A stretch of 6,032 bases of DNA from JACVRW01 sp036407035. Its GTDB lineage: Bacteria > Actinomycetota > Thermoleophilia > Solirubrobacterales > Thermoleophilaceae. The DNA lies in NCBI GenBank assembly GCA_036407035.1, contig DASXAA010000141.1, positions 1 through 6,032 of the forward strand, written 5' to 3'. The position numbers and the translations under genes were made by a program. Position 1 is the stretch's first letter; the number at the start of each line of letters is the position of its first letter. Below, in pieces: positions 1 through 5,697 of the stretch. Under the pieces are notes generated by a model. That model was not told the DNA's origin, ran no database searches, and saw nothing but the letters and a program-made list of their open reading frames with translations.

Positions 1-276
1 GAGCACCTCGCGCGGCTTCGAGGAGTCGTAGCTGACGATCAACGCGATCACCTGGGCGACCGCGAGCAGAGCCGCCGCGATCGCGCCCACCGTCACCGCT
101 CCCGGGCGCTCACCGGGGCGCAGCGGCTGCAGCGACGCGCGAATCGCGTCGTCGCGCGCCCGCGAACGGGCGTAGCCGCGCTCCATCGTGGCCGCCGCCT
201 CGGGCGGCACCGCGGGCTCCGGGCGCGCCGCCCGCTGCCGCTGCTTGCGCCGCTTACGGCTGGTCTTCTTCGCCAC
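1..276 (-). CDS. Small single-pass membrane protein, unknown function (3' end outside window)
   Basis: I do not recognise this family. The 92 visible residues begin at a GTG (276-274) with MAKKTSRKRRKQRQR, a strongly basic N-terminus. A Pro/Ala-rich stretch (about 19-30) and a charged helix-like segment (31-58, ERGYARSRARDD) follow. Then comes one hydrophobic span at about 61-83 (VTVGAIAAALLAVAQVIALI), a likely transmembrane helix. The positive-inside rule puts the basic N-terminus in the cytoplasm. The reading frame is open to the window edge, so the C-terminus and any second domain are unseen. Its start lies inside the end of thiE (23 nt overlap, 254-276), so it is probably translated after thiE from the same mRNA. 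Only a weak GGGGCGG lies upstream. An alternative start is the ATG at codon 31 (186-184). Composition matches the host genome. No role in thiamine synthesis can be read from the sequence. Confidence 0.72.
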   Translation of the reverse strand, partial: MAKKTSRKRRKQRQRAARPEPAVPPEAAATMERGYARSRARDDAIRASLQPLRPGERPGAVTVGAIAAALLAVAQVIALIVSYDSSKPREVL

Positions 277-877
277 CCGGACCGCCCCGCTCGAGCACCG
301 CGCGCAGCGCCGCCGCGGCCGCGCGCGGGTCGTCCGCGTCCCTGATGGCACGCACCACGACGATCCTGCGGGCGCCCGCGGCAACCACGTCGCGGACGTT
401 ATCGAGGTCGATGCCGCCGATCGCGAACCACGGCCGGCCGCCGGCCAGGGACGCCGCGTGGCGCACGTACTCGAGCCCGGTCGCGGGGCGCCCCTCCTTC
501 GTGGGCGTCTCGTACACGGGGCCGGCGCTGAGCTGATCGGCGCCGGACGACAGCGCCGCCGCGAGCTGCGCGGGCGAATGCGTGGAGAGCCCGACCAGTA
601 CGTCGGGACCCACCGCCGCGCGCACGTCGGCAACGGGCATGTCGTCCTGGCCCACATGCACGCCGTCGGCGCCGCAGCGCTCGACGAGGTCGGGCCGGTC
701 GTTCAGCCAGAAGAGCGCGCCGCGCTCGTCGCACAGGCGCCGGAACACCTCCGCGCCGCGGAGCAGCTCTGAGTCGTCCGCCCGCTTGTCCCGCAGCTGG
801 ACCATGTCCACGCCGCCGGCGAGCGCCGCCGCGAGCAGCCCGCCGAGGTCCGGCCGCAGGTCTGTGACGAAGTACAG
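254..877 (-). CDS. thiE: Thiamine phosphate synthase ThiE (start codon uncertain)
   Basis: ThiE couples hydroxymethylpyrimidine diphosphate with thiazole phosphate to give thiamine phosphate, in the cytoplasm as a TIM barrel. Numbering from the CTG at 877 gives 207 residues, normal for the family. Visible motifs are the first beta strand YFVTD (2-6), VQLRDK (26-31, pyrimidine and diphosphate site), WLNDRPDL (57-64), GVHVGQDDMP (72-81), GLSTH (96-100), GPVYETPTKEG (119-129), AIGGI (152-156) and VVVRAI (173-178, phosphate loop). The stop is TAA at 256-254. The start is odd. Between the upstream gene's stop (913-915) and the LYFVTD strand there is no in-frame ATG, GTG or TTG. The only candidate is CTG 877, with no good Shine-Dalgarno. 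The natural N-terminus may reach codon GCG at 910-908, giving SRRERLGRAR before LYFVTD. The next canonical start, ATG 1189, would mean about 275 nt of overlap with the upstream gene. The identity is secure; the 5' end is not. Confidence 0.9.
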   Translation of the reverse strand: MYFVTDLRPDLGGLLAAALAGGVDMVQLRDKRADDSELLRGAEVFRRLCDERGALFWLNDRPDLVERCGADGVHVGQDDMPVADVRAAVGPDVLVGLSTHSPAQLAAALSSGADQLSAGPVYETPTKEGRPATGLEYVRHAASLAGGRPWFAIGGIDLDNVRDVVAAGARRIVVVRAIRDADDPRAAAAALRAVLERGGPGGEEDQP

Positions 878-912
878 CCGGGCCCGCCCGAGCCGCTCGC
901 GGCGTGACGCGG

Positions 913-1857
913 CTACGGGTTGAACGTGCGCGTCCTCAGGTAGCGCCTGACGGTGTTGTAGGCCGGGCGCGGCTTGCCGTTCGCCCGCACCAGGCCCGCG
1001 TCGAAGCGGTTGTCGCCGGCGGGCTGCTTCCAGTTGTAGATGTACAGCCGCTTGATGCGCGACCGGTAGCGCTTGGCGAGCGAGAACATCCGCTTCGTCG
1101 ACCTGTTGGCCCGGCTCTCGCTGAACGGGAACAGCGTGTGCCCGCTCGGCAGCACGAACCTGACGAGTCCGCCGGTCTCCGTGAGCCACACCTGGCCCGG
1201 GACCGCCTTAAGCAGCCGCTTCGTGCCGCCGAGCAGCTGGCCCTTGCGCGGGTTCGTGTCACGGTAGTTGTGGAGGCCCCAGATGCGCGGCTTCTTCGCC
1301 GTCTTGCGGAACGTCCTGAGCCAGCTCTCCATGTTGCGCTCGTCGATCACGTCGGCTGCGACGATCGTGCATCCGCGGCAGTACTTGCGCACGACGTTGT
1401 AGTACTGGGCGGCCCGCTTCGGGTGCTTGAAGGTCGGCTGGCTGCGGTGGTTCGCCTCGTTCCACGGGCTGACCACCTTCACGAACGGCCACTTCTTGCG
1501 GAACGCCTTGAAGGCGCGCGTGTACTCGCGCACGCTCGGCAGCTTGCACGGCCTCTTCGGGCACGCCGACCCGACCGACTGGCTGAAGCTGACGAGGGGC
1601 TGGACGTGGTTCGCGCGGGCGGCGTCCATCCACGCGTCGAGCGCCAGGCTCTGCGACTTCGAGCGCGCCACGTTCCATGCCGGGAACACGCGCGAGCGCT
1701 TGAGCTTGAGCTTCTTGAAGAGCGGGTCGGTGAACGTCGCCGGGTCCTGATCTCCCACGCCGACCAGCACGGCCGCGCTCGACCGGTCCGGGGCGGCGGC
1801 GAGGCCGCAGCCCGCGAGGGCGGCGACGGCGAGTACACAAGCGATGGTGCGAATCAT
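913..1857 (-). CDS. Putative lipoprotein with clan GH-A glycosidase-like domain
   Basis: This is a 314-residue exported protein. The N-terminus is a signal peptide with a lipobox, LAGC at 14-17, so Cys17 is the likely lipidation site. The rest resembles a clan GH-A (beta/alpha)8 glycosidase. WNEANH at 132-137 places Glu134 as acid/base after strand 4. LHNYRD (195-200) follows the expected strand-6 pattern, and VWLTETGG (223-230) places Glu227 as nucleophile after strand 7. IYNWKQ (273-278) and KPRPAYNTV (295-303) form the end of the barrel. Four cysteines (99, 104, 160, 163) could form disulfides outside the cell. The mature chain is visibly rich in Lys and Arg, more so than its neighbours. 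Glycoside family and substrate are not evident; GH5 or GH39 relatives are possible. The start is ATG 1857, with AGGAGG at 1866-1861 only 3 nt upstream. It lies 35 nt after the larger glycosidase and just before thiE. Confidence 0.8.
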   Translation of the reverse strand: MIRTIACVLAVAALAGCGLAAAPDRSSAAVLVGVGDQDPATFTDPLFKKLKLKRSRVFPAWNVARSKSQSLALDAWMDAARANHVQPLVSFSQSVGSACPKRPCKLPSVREYTRAFKAFRKKWPFVKVVSPWNEANHRSQPTFKHPKRAAQYYNVVRKYCRGCTIVAADVIDERNMESWLRTFRKTAKKPRIWGLHNYRDTNPRKGQLLGGTKRLLKAVPGQVWLTETGGLVRFVLPSGHTLFPFSESRANRSTKRMFSLAKRYRSRIKRLYIYNWKQPAGDNRFDAGLVRANGKPRPAYNTVRRYLRTRTFNP

Positions 1858-1860
1858 GAT

Positions 1861-1866
1861 CCTCCT
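1861..1866 (-). promoter_or_regulatory. Strong Shine-Dalgarno of the GH-A lipoprotein gene
   Basis: AGGAGG read on the minus strand, in the 35-nt gap between the two glycosidase genes. It lies only 3 nt from ATG 1857, closer than the usual 5-9 nt. No other in-frame start suits the signal peptide, so this site fixes the start. Confidence 0.6.
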
Positions 1867-1892
1867 GAGCGTAATCAGAGCGGGGGCGGCCC

Positions 1893-3344
1893 TCATCGGA
1901 CCGCCGCCTTCGTCGTGCGGCTCGTGTGGCCGCCCGACGCGAAACGGAAAGAGCGCCGCGACGCCTTCGAGATGCGGTAGCGCTGCAAGAAATACCCCCG
2001 CACGTTCCGGACCGTTACGGGTCCGCCGAGCGGCTTGAACGCGCCCCGGCCGAGCCGCTGCTCCACCTGCACGGTGGCGCCGGCCCCGTCGGGACGGGCG
2101 TCGCCCCAGACCTCCACGGCGCTCGGGCCGAGCAGGCGCACGAACAGGGGCAGCCGGTACGAGGCGTATACGCCGGGCTTCGCCCTGCCGCTCGCGAAGC
2201 GCAGCCCGGCCTGCCACGTGCCGAACAGGTCGCCGCGGCTCGCGAGCGGCGTGTCGGTCATCGTGTACTGCGAGTAGCTCGCGACTCGCCGGTTGCGGTA
2301 GCTCATCCACTCCGACTCGGAGAGGAACCCCGGGATCCGCCGCAGCTTCGCGGCGAACGCGTCGGGCGGATCGGACTGGAAGCCGAACTCGGTGTTCCAG
2401 ACCGGCAGGGGGCGACCGCCGATGCGATGGTGCCTGCGCGCGATGTCGAGCGTCTTCGTCACGCGGTCGAGCGCGCCGATCGTGGCGTCGTCGCGCGAGC
2501 CCTCCTTGATGCGCGGGCCGCCGGAGCGCGTGTACGGGTGATAGGCGAAGCCCGTCACGCCGGTGAGCCGCTTGTAGCGGTTGCAGCCGCGCGCCTTCGC
2601 GGCGCGGCCGCGGAACGGCCGCCACCTCGAGTCCACGCAGAAGAACTCGCGCAGGAACTCGAGCGGCTTCATGTTGTTCTTGCGGAAGTGGCGGGCCTTG
2701 CCGATCGGCAGCAGCTCGCCGAAGAGGATCGTGTCGCCGCGGTGGCCGGCGCGGTCGAGGCCGGCCACGCCCGCCCGCACCAGCGAGCGGTAGATGTGCG
2801 GCGCCGCCGGCACGCGCGAGCGAGTCGCCTGCGGATAGAGGAAGCTGTGGTGGTTGGGCTCGTTCCAGAACGACCAGGTGTCGACGTCCGTGAAGTGCTC
2901 CCCCGCGGCCTCCGCGAAGCGGCCATACTCGCGCGCGCTCGGCCGGTTGACGCCGACCGTGTCGCGCCTCGTGCCGGTCGTCGCCCAGCCGGGCGCGGGG
3001 CCGGCCAGCGTGACGAGCATGCGGATGCCGCGCGACTGCGCCGCGCGCACGAGGGCGTCGTACTTGCCCCAGCTGTACTGGGCCGGGTCGGTGGCGTCGA
3101 AGCCGGACGGCTTGTGCCTGCCGGTCGGCGCGACCTGCGACCAGTTGAGCTGGACCTTGATCGCGTCCACGCCCAGGCCGGAGACCTCGTCGAGCAGCGA
3201 TTCGCGCGAGGCGTCGCCGTGGTCGAGCAGCAGGTCGTCGTCCTGGAAGAGGGCCAGCTGGTTCCTGCTCGCCGATGCGGCGGCCGGAATCAGCGCCAGC
3301 ACGGCGCACAGCAGCAGCGTGATCTTGAGCGTCTTCAATCCCAT
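1893..3344 (-). CDS. Secreted clan GH-A (cellulase/GH39-like) glycosidase
   Basis: This is a 483-residue secreted protein, first gene of the minus-strand operon. Residues 1-25 form a Sec signal peptide (two Lys, a hydrophobic core, then a cut near AAASA/S). Residues about 28-390 look like a GH-A (beta/alpha)8 barrel. VDAIKVQLNWSQVAP (59-73) and IRMLVTLAGPAPGW (107-120) are typical early strands. SFWNEPNHH (158-166) places Glu162 as acid/base, FAYHPYT (266-272) gives the strand-6 His, and VWNTEFG (315-321) places Glu319 as nucleophile. Residues about 395-475 look like a small C-terminal beta-sandwich (EVWGD, VQVEQR, YFLQRYRIS), common in GH39-like proteins. Cys236 and Cys254 may pair. It presumably cleaves a glycan outside the cell; the substrate cannot be inferred. 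The chosen ATG (3344) is the only start before the signal peptide, and the upstream CAGG is a poor ribosome binding site. TGA stop at 1895-1893. Confidence 0.82.
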   Translation of the reverse strand: MGLKTLKITLLLCAVLALIPAAASASRNQLALFQDDDLLLDHGDASRESLLDEVSGLGVDAIKVQLNWSQVAPTGRHKPSGFDATDPAQYSWGKYDALVRAAQSRGIRMLVTLAGPAPGWATTGTRRDTVGVNRPSAREYGRFAEAAGEHFTDVDTWSFWNEPNHHSFLYPQATRSRVPAAPHIYRSLVRAGVAGLDRAGHRGDTILFGELLPIGKARHFRKNNMKPLEFLREFFCVDSRWRPFRGRAAKARGCNRYKRLTGVTGFAYHPYTRSGGPRIKEGSRDDATIGALDRVTKTLDIARRHHRIGGRPLPVWNTEFGFQSDPPDAFAAKLRRIPGFLSESEWMSYRNRRVASYSQYTMTDTPLASRGDLFGTWQAGLRFASGRAKPGVYASYRLPLFVRLLGPSAVEVWGDARPDGAGATVQVEQRLGRGAFKPLGGPVTVRNVRGYFLQRYRISKASRRSFRFASGGHTSRTTKAAVR

Positions 3345-3492
3345 CCTGAGTGGAGGTTCGGGTGCGGCGGTCGGATCCCCGCTAAAGGACCGTCGTCACT
3401 TCCTGAAACACACTAGACGGCGACGGTTGCGGTCCCCTGTCCGCGCCACCGCGCGAGGATTCTTCCCCAGGGGCCCGAGGCCACTAACATCT
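3345..3492. other. Divergent intergenic region between glycosidase operon and thi leader
   Basis: This stretch must contain the promoters for both directions, but no consensus pair stands out. On the plus strand, TAACAT at 3485-3490 could be a -10, with a poor TTCTTC at 3460-3465 19 nt upstream. It would place the transcript start close to the aptamer. A compact palindrome, CCCC-A-GGGG at 3465-3473, and the inverted repeat CCCCTG (3434-3439) / CAGGGG (3468-3473) could be an operator or simply reflect high GC. On the minus strand I see no convincing promoter. No gene, tRNA or other RNA element is visible here. Confidence 0.45.
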
Positions 3493-3591
3493 TCACCGTA
3501 TACGGGAGCTCGGAGGAACCGGGCTGAGAGGGCGGCTGCGGCGCCGCCGACCGTCGAACCTGACCCGGGTAATGCCGGCGAAGGAAGGTGA
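3493..3591 (+). ncRNA. TPP riboswitch (THI box) controlling thiOSG
   Basis: The conserved THI-box signatures occur in order: CTGAGA at 3524-3529, AACCTGA at 3557-3563, GGGTAATGCCGGCG at 3567-3580 and AAGGAA at 3581-3586. The helices can be drawn. P2 is ACGG 3502-3505 with CCGT 3551-3554. P3 is GCTCGG 3508-3513 with CCGGGC 3519-3524. An extra P3a hairpin is GGCGGC 3531-3536 with GCCGCC 3543-3548. P5 is CCGG 3565-3568 with CCGG 3575-3578. A possible P1 is TCACC 3493-3497 with GGTGA 3587-3591. The 3' strand is at once aptamer, Shine-Dalgarno (AAGGA) and the A of the thiO ATG. Binding of thiamine pyrophosphate should therefore hide the ribosome site directly. No separate terminator hairpin with a U-run lies between the aptamer and thiO, which argues for translational control. 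Confidence 0.95.
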
Positions 3592-4730
3592 TGGAACTGC
3601 CGCGCAGCACACGCTACGACGCCGTCGTGATCGGCGCCGGACTGATCGGACTGGCCTGCGCCCGCCGGGCGGCGGAGCGCGGCATGTCAATCCTCGTGGT
3701 GGACCGCGCGAGCGAGCCGGGCGCGGGCGCGTCCGGCGTGGCCGCCGGGATGCTGGCCCCGGTGACCGAGGCGGACTTCGGCGAGGAGGGCCCGCTGCGG
3801 GTGAACCTCGCCGCGCGCGAGCGGTGGCCCGCGTTCGCGGCCGAGCTCGAGGAGCGCACGGGGCTGCCGACCGGCTACCGAGAGACCGGCGCCGTGGTCG
3901 TCGCGGCCGACCGCGACGACGCCGAGGCGCTGCGGCGCCTGCACGGCTTTCAGCGCTCGCTCGGGCTCGACGCCGAATGGCTGCCGCCGTCGCGCTGCCG
4001 CCGTCTCGAGCCTGGGCTGTCGCCCCGGATCGCGGGCGGCATCCTCGCGCCGCAGGACGGCGTGGCCGATCCCGCCGCGGTCGTGACGGCCCTGCGCGCC
4101 GCCTTCCAGGCCGCGGGCGGCGAGCTGGCGCTGGGGCTGACGGTGGAGGAGGTGGAGACCGCGGGCGGCCGCGTGAGCGGCGTGCTGACCGCCGCCGGCA
4201 CGATCTCGTGCGAGCAGGTGGTGGTGGCCGCGGGCTGCTGGAGCCCGTCGCTCGCGCCGGGCGGCCCGCCCGTGCGGCCCGTGAAGGGCCAGATCCTCGA
4301 GCTGCGGGTGCGCGGCGGGATGCCGGAGCCGTGCAGCCGGATCGTGCGCAGCCCGCGCTGCTACCTGCTCGCCCGCGGCGACGGCCGCGTCGTGCTGGGC
4401 GGCACGATGGAGGAGCAGGGGTTCGACACGACGGTCACGGCCGACGGCGTCTACCGGCTGCTCGAGGCGGCCTGGGAGGTGCTGCCGGAGGTCTCGGAGC
4501 TGGAGCTCACCGCCGCGCGCGCCGGCCTGCGCCCGGGTACGCCGGACAACGCGCCGGTCGTAGGACCGGGCGAGGCCGAGGGCCTGGTCTGGGCGACCGG
4601 CCACTGGCGCAACGGCGTGCTGCTCACGCCGCTGACCGGCGACGCGGTCGCGGACCTGCTCGCGGGCGGCGAGCTGCCCGACGAGCTCGACGGCCTGGCG
4701 CCGGAGCGCTTCGCGGAGGTGCGCGCGTGA
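3591..4730 (+). CDS. thiO: Glycine oxidase ThiO
   Basis: ThiO is an FAD enzyme that oxidises glycine to the imine (dehydroglycine) used by ThiG to build the thiazole ring, replacing the ThiH route of anaerobes. The 379 residues are normal for the DAO-type family. The FAD-binding Rossmann motif VVIGAGLIGLACA is at 12-24, ending in VVDR (36-39, ribose-binding acidic residue). ASGVAAGMLAP (47-57), VKGQ (231-234), RAGLRPGTPDNAPVVG (310-325) and GHWRNGVLLTP (337-347) are the other family blocks. Arg313 in GLRP matches the arginine that holds the substrate carboxylate. The ATG at 3591 is preferred; a GTG directly before it (3588) is equally in frame. The ribosome site is the 3' end of the TPP aptamer, so expression should fall when thiamine pyrophosphate is plentiful. 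It overlaps thiS by 4 nt (GTGA). Confidence 0.96.
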   Translation: MELPRSTRYDAVVIGAGLIGLACARRAAERGMSILVVDRASEPGAGASGVAAGMLAPVTEADFGEEGPLRVNLAARERWPAFAAELEERTGLPTGYRETGAVVVAADRDDAEALRRLHGFQRSLGLDAEWLPPSRCRRLEPGLSPRIAGGILAPQDGVADPAAVVTALRAAFQAAGGELALGLTVEEVETAGGRVSGVLTAAGTISCEQVVVAAGCWSPSLAPGGPPVRPVKGQILELRVRGGMPEPCSRIVRSPRCYLLARGDGRVVLGGTMEEQGFDTTVTADGVYRLLEAAWEVLPEVSELELTAARAGLRPGTPDNAPVVGPGEAEGLVWATGHWRNGVLLTPLTGDAVADLLAGGELPDELDGLAPERFAEVRA

Positions 4731-4939
4731 CGGTCGTGACGCTCAACGGCGCCGAGAAGGAGCTGCCCGAGGGCGCAACGGTCGAGGCCGCGGTGCGCGC
4801 GGCAGGCGCGCCCGAGCACGGCCGCGGCGTGGCCGTGGCGGTGGACGGCGAGGTGCTGCCCCGCGGCGAATGGGCGACCACGGAGATTCAGGAGGGACAG
4901 AAGGTGGAGGTGCTACACGCAGTGCAGGGAGGCCAGTGA
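4727..4939 (+). CDS. thiS: Sulfur carrier protein ThiS (ends in Gly-Gly-Gln)
   Basis: ThiS is the ubiquitin-like sulfur carrier whose C-terminal glycine becomes a thiocarboxylate and donates sulfur to ThiG. The 70-residue chain fits the beta-grasp family: VTLNGAEKELPEGATV (3-18) for the first hairpin, then a helix (VEAAVRAAG), VAVAVDGEVLPRGEW (40-54), EIQEGQKVEVL (57-67) and the tail HAVQGGQ. The start is GTG 4727, inside the thiO stop. The oddity is the tail: ThiS proteins normally end exactly in GG, but here a CAG (Gln, 4934-4936) precedes the TGA. A free diglycine is needed for adenylation, so the extra residue would have to be removed or tolerated. The codons for Gly-Gly double as the thiG Shine-Dalgarno (GGGAGG, 4927-4932). 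No adenylating enzyme (ThiF/MoeB) is in the window. Confidence 0.93.
   Translation: MTVVTLNGAEKELPEGATVEAAVRAAGAPEHGRGVAVAVDGEVLPRGEWATTEIQEGQKVEVLHAVQGGQ
4927..4932 (+). promoter_or_regulatory. Shine-Dalgarno of thiG embedded in the ThiS diglycine codons
   Basis: GGGAGG lies 6 nt before ATG 4939, an ideal spacing. It fixes the thiG start, ruling out the in-frame upstream ATG at 4870. Being part of the GGA GGC codons, it is locked to the ThiS C-terminus. Confidence 0.75.
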
Positions 4940-5697
4940 TGGAGATCGCCGGACGGACCTTCCGCTCGCGGCTCGTGCTCGGCACCGGCGGCTTCCGCAA
5001 CCTCGGCGTGATGGCCGAGGCGGCGCGCGAGTCGGGCGCTGAGCTGGCGACCGTCGCCATGCGACGCGTCGACCCGACCGCGCGCGGCTCGATCCTCGAG
5101 GTGATTGAGGGAGCGGGGCTCGAGGTGCTGCCGAACACCGCCGGTTGCTACACGGCGCGGGACGCCGTCACGACCGCCCGGCTCGCGCGCGAGGCGCTCG
5201 GCACCGACTGGGTGAAGCTCGAGGTGATCGGCGACGACCACACGCTGCTCCCCGACCCGGCCGAGCTGCTCGACGCCGCGGAGACGCTCGTGGCGGACGG
5301 CTTCACCGTGCTGCCGTACACGAACGACGACCCGATCCTGGCGCGCCGCCTGGAGGACGTCGGCTGCGCCGCGGTGATGCCGCTCGGCTCGCCGATCGGC
5401 TCGGGCATGGGTCTGCTCAACACCTACAACCTGCGCCTGATCGTCGAGCGCGCGAACGTGCCGGTGATCCTCGACGCGGGCGTCGGCACGGCCTCCGACG
5501 CGGCGCTCGCCCTTGAGCTGGGCTGCGACGCCGTCCTTTGCGCGAGCGCGATCTCGCGCGCCGAGGACCCGGCCGGGATGGCGCGCGCGATCCGCCTCGG
5601 CGTCGAGGCCGGCCGCCTGGCCCAGCGCGCCGGGCGCATCCCGAAGCGCCTCTACGCGCAGGCCTCCACGCCCGAGGAGGGGCGGGCGGAGTTCTGA
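4939..5697 (+). CDS. thiG: Thiazole synthase ThiG
   Basis: ThiG forms thiazole phosphate from 1-deoxy-D-xylulose 5-phosphate, dehydroglycine (from ThiO) and the ThiS thiocarboxylate. The 252 residues fit a complete TIM-barrel member. Family blocks: SRLVLGTGGF (10-19), ATVAMRRVDP (37-46), VLPNTAGCYTARDAV (63-77), WVKLEVIGDD (91-100), LPYTNDDPILARRLED (125-140), AVMPLGSPIGSGMGL (145-159), VPVILDAGVGTASDAA (174-189). Lys93 is the Schiff-base lysine; Glu95 and Asp179 match the other catalytic residues known from Bacillus subtilis ThiG (Lys96, Glu98, Asp182, a constant offset of 3). The segment after strand 8 reads VLCASAIS (199-206), where many ThiG have VLLNTAI; I recall similar ASA/ATA forms in Actinobacteria. 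The ATG at 4939 overlaps the thiS stop by 1 nt (TGATG), and the stop overlaps the next gene's presumed CTG. Confidence 0.97.
   Translation: MEIAGRTFRSRLVLGTGGFRNLGVMAEAARESGAELATVAMRRVDPTARGSILEVIEGAGLEVLPNTAGCYTARDAVTTARLAREALGTDWVKLEVIGDDHTLLPDPAELLDAAETLVADGFTVLPYTNDDPILARRLEDVGCAAVMPLGSPIGSGMGLLNTYNLRLIVERANVPVILDAGVGTASDAALALELGCDAVLCASAISRAEDPAGMARAIRLGVEAGRLAQRAGRIPKRLYAQASTPEEGRAEF

Noticed and set aside
188..772. Plus-strand frames opposite thiE
   Set aside because: They are shadows of thiE, whose motifs are unambiguous on the minus strand.
1858..3309. Upstream extension of the GH-A lipoprotein frame through the larger glycosidase gene (798 codons in all)
   Set aside because: Upstream of ATG 1857 the translation is Arg-rich shadow of the other gene. 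The AGGAGG and signal peptide place the true start at 1857.
1926..3416. A 496-codon plus-strand open frame opposite the large glycosidase
   Set aside because: It is Arg/Ala/Val-rich low-complexity translation without motifs, a typical antisense shadow in very high GC. The minus strand carries a signal peptide and catalytic motifs.
3434..3473. CCCCTG/CAGGGG inverted repeat considered as a terminator
   Set aside because: A 28-nt loop, no T-run after it and a divergent intergenic position make a terminator unlikely. It is mentioned only as a possible operator.
3687..4604. A 305-codon minus-strand frame opposite thiO
   Set aside because: It has no family motifs and is His/Arg/Ala-rich. It lies entirely inside the well-supported thiO.
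3572..4726. Long N-terminal extension of ThiS in its own frame across thiO
   Set aside because: The extension is Arg/Gly/Ala shadow of thiO. ThiS is a small beta-grasp protein, and GTG 4727 gives a normal length with a GTGA overlap.
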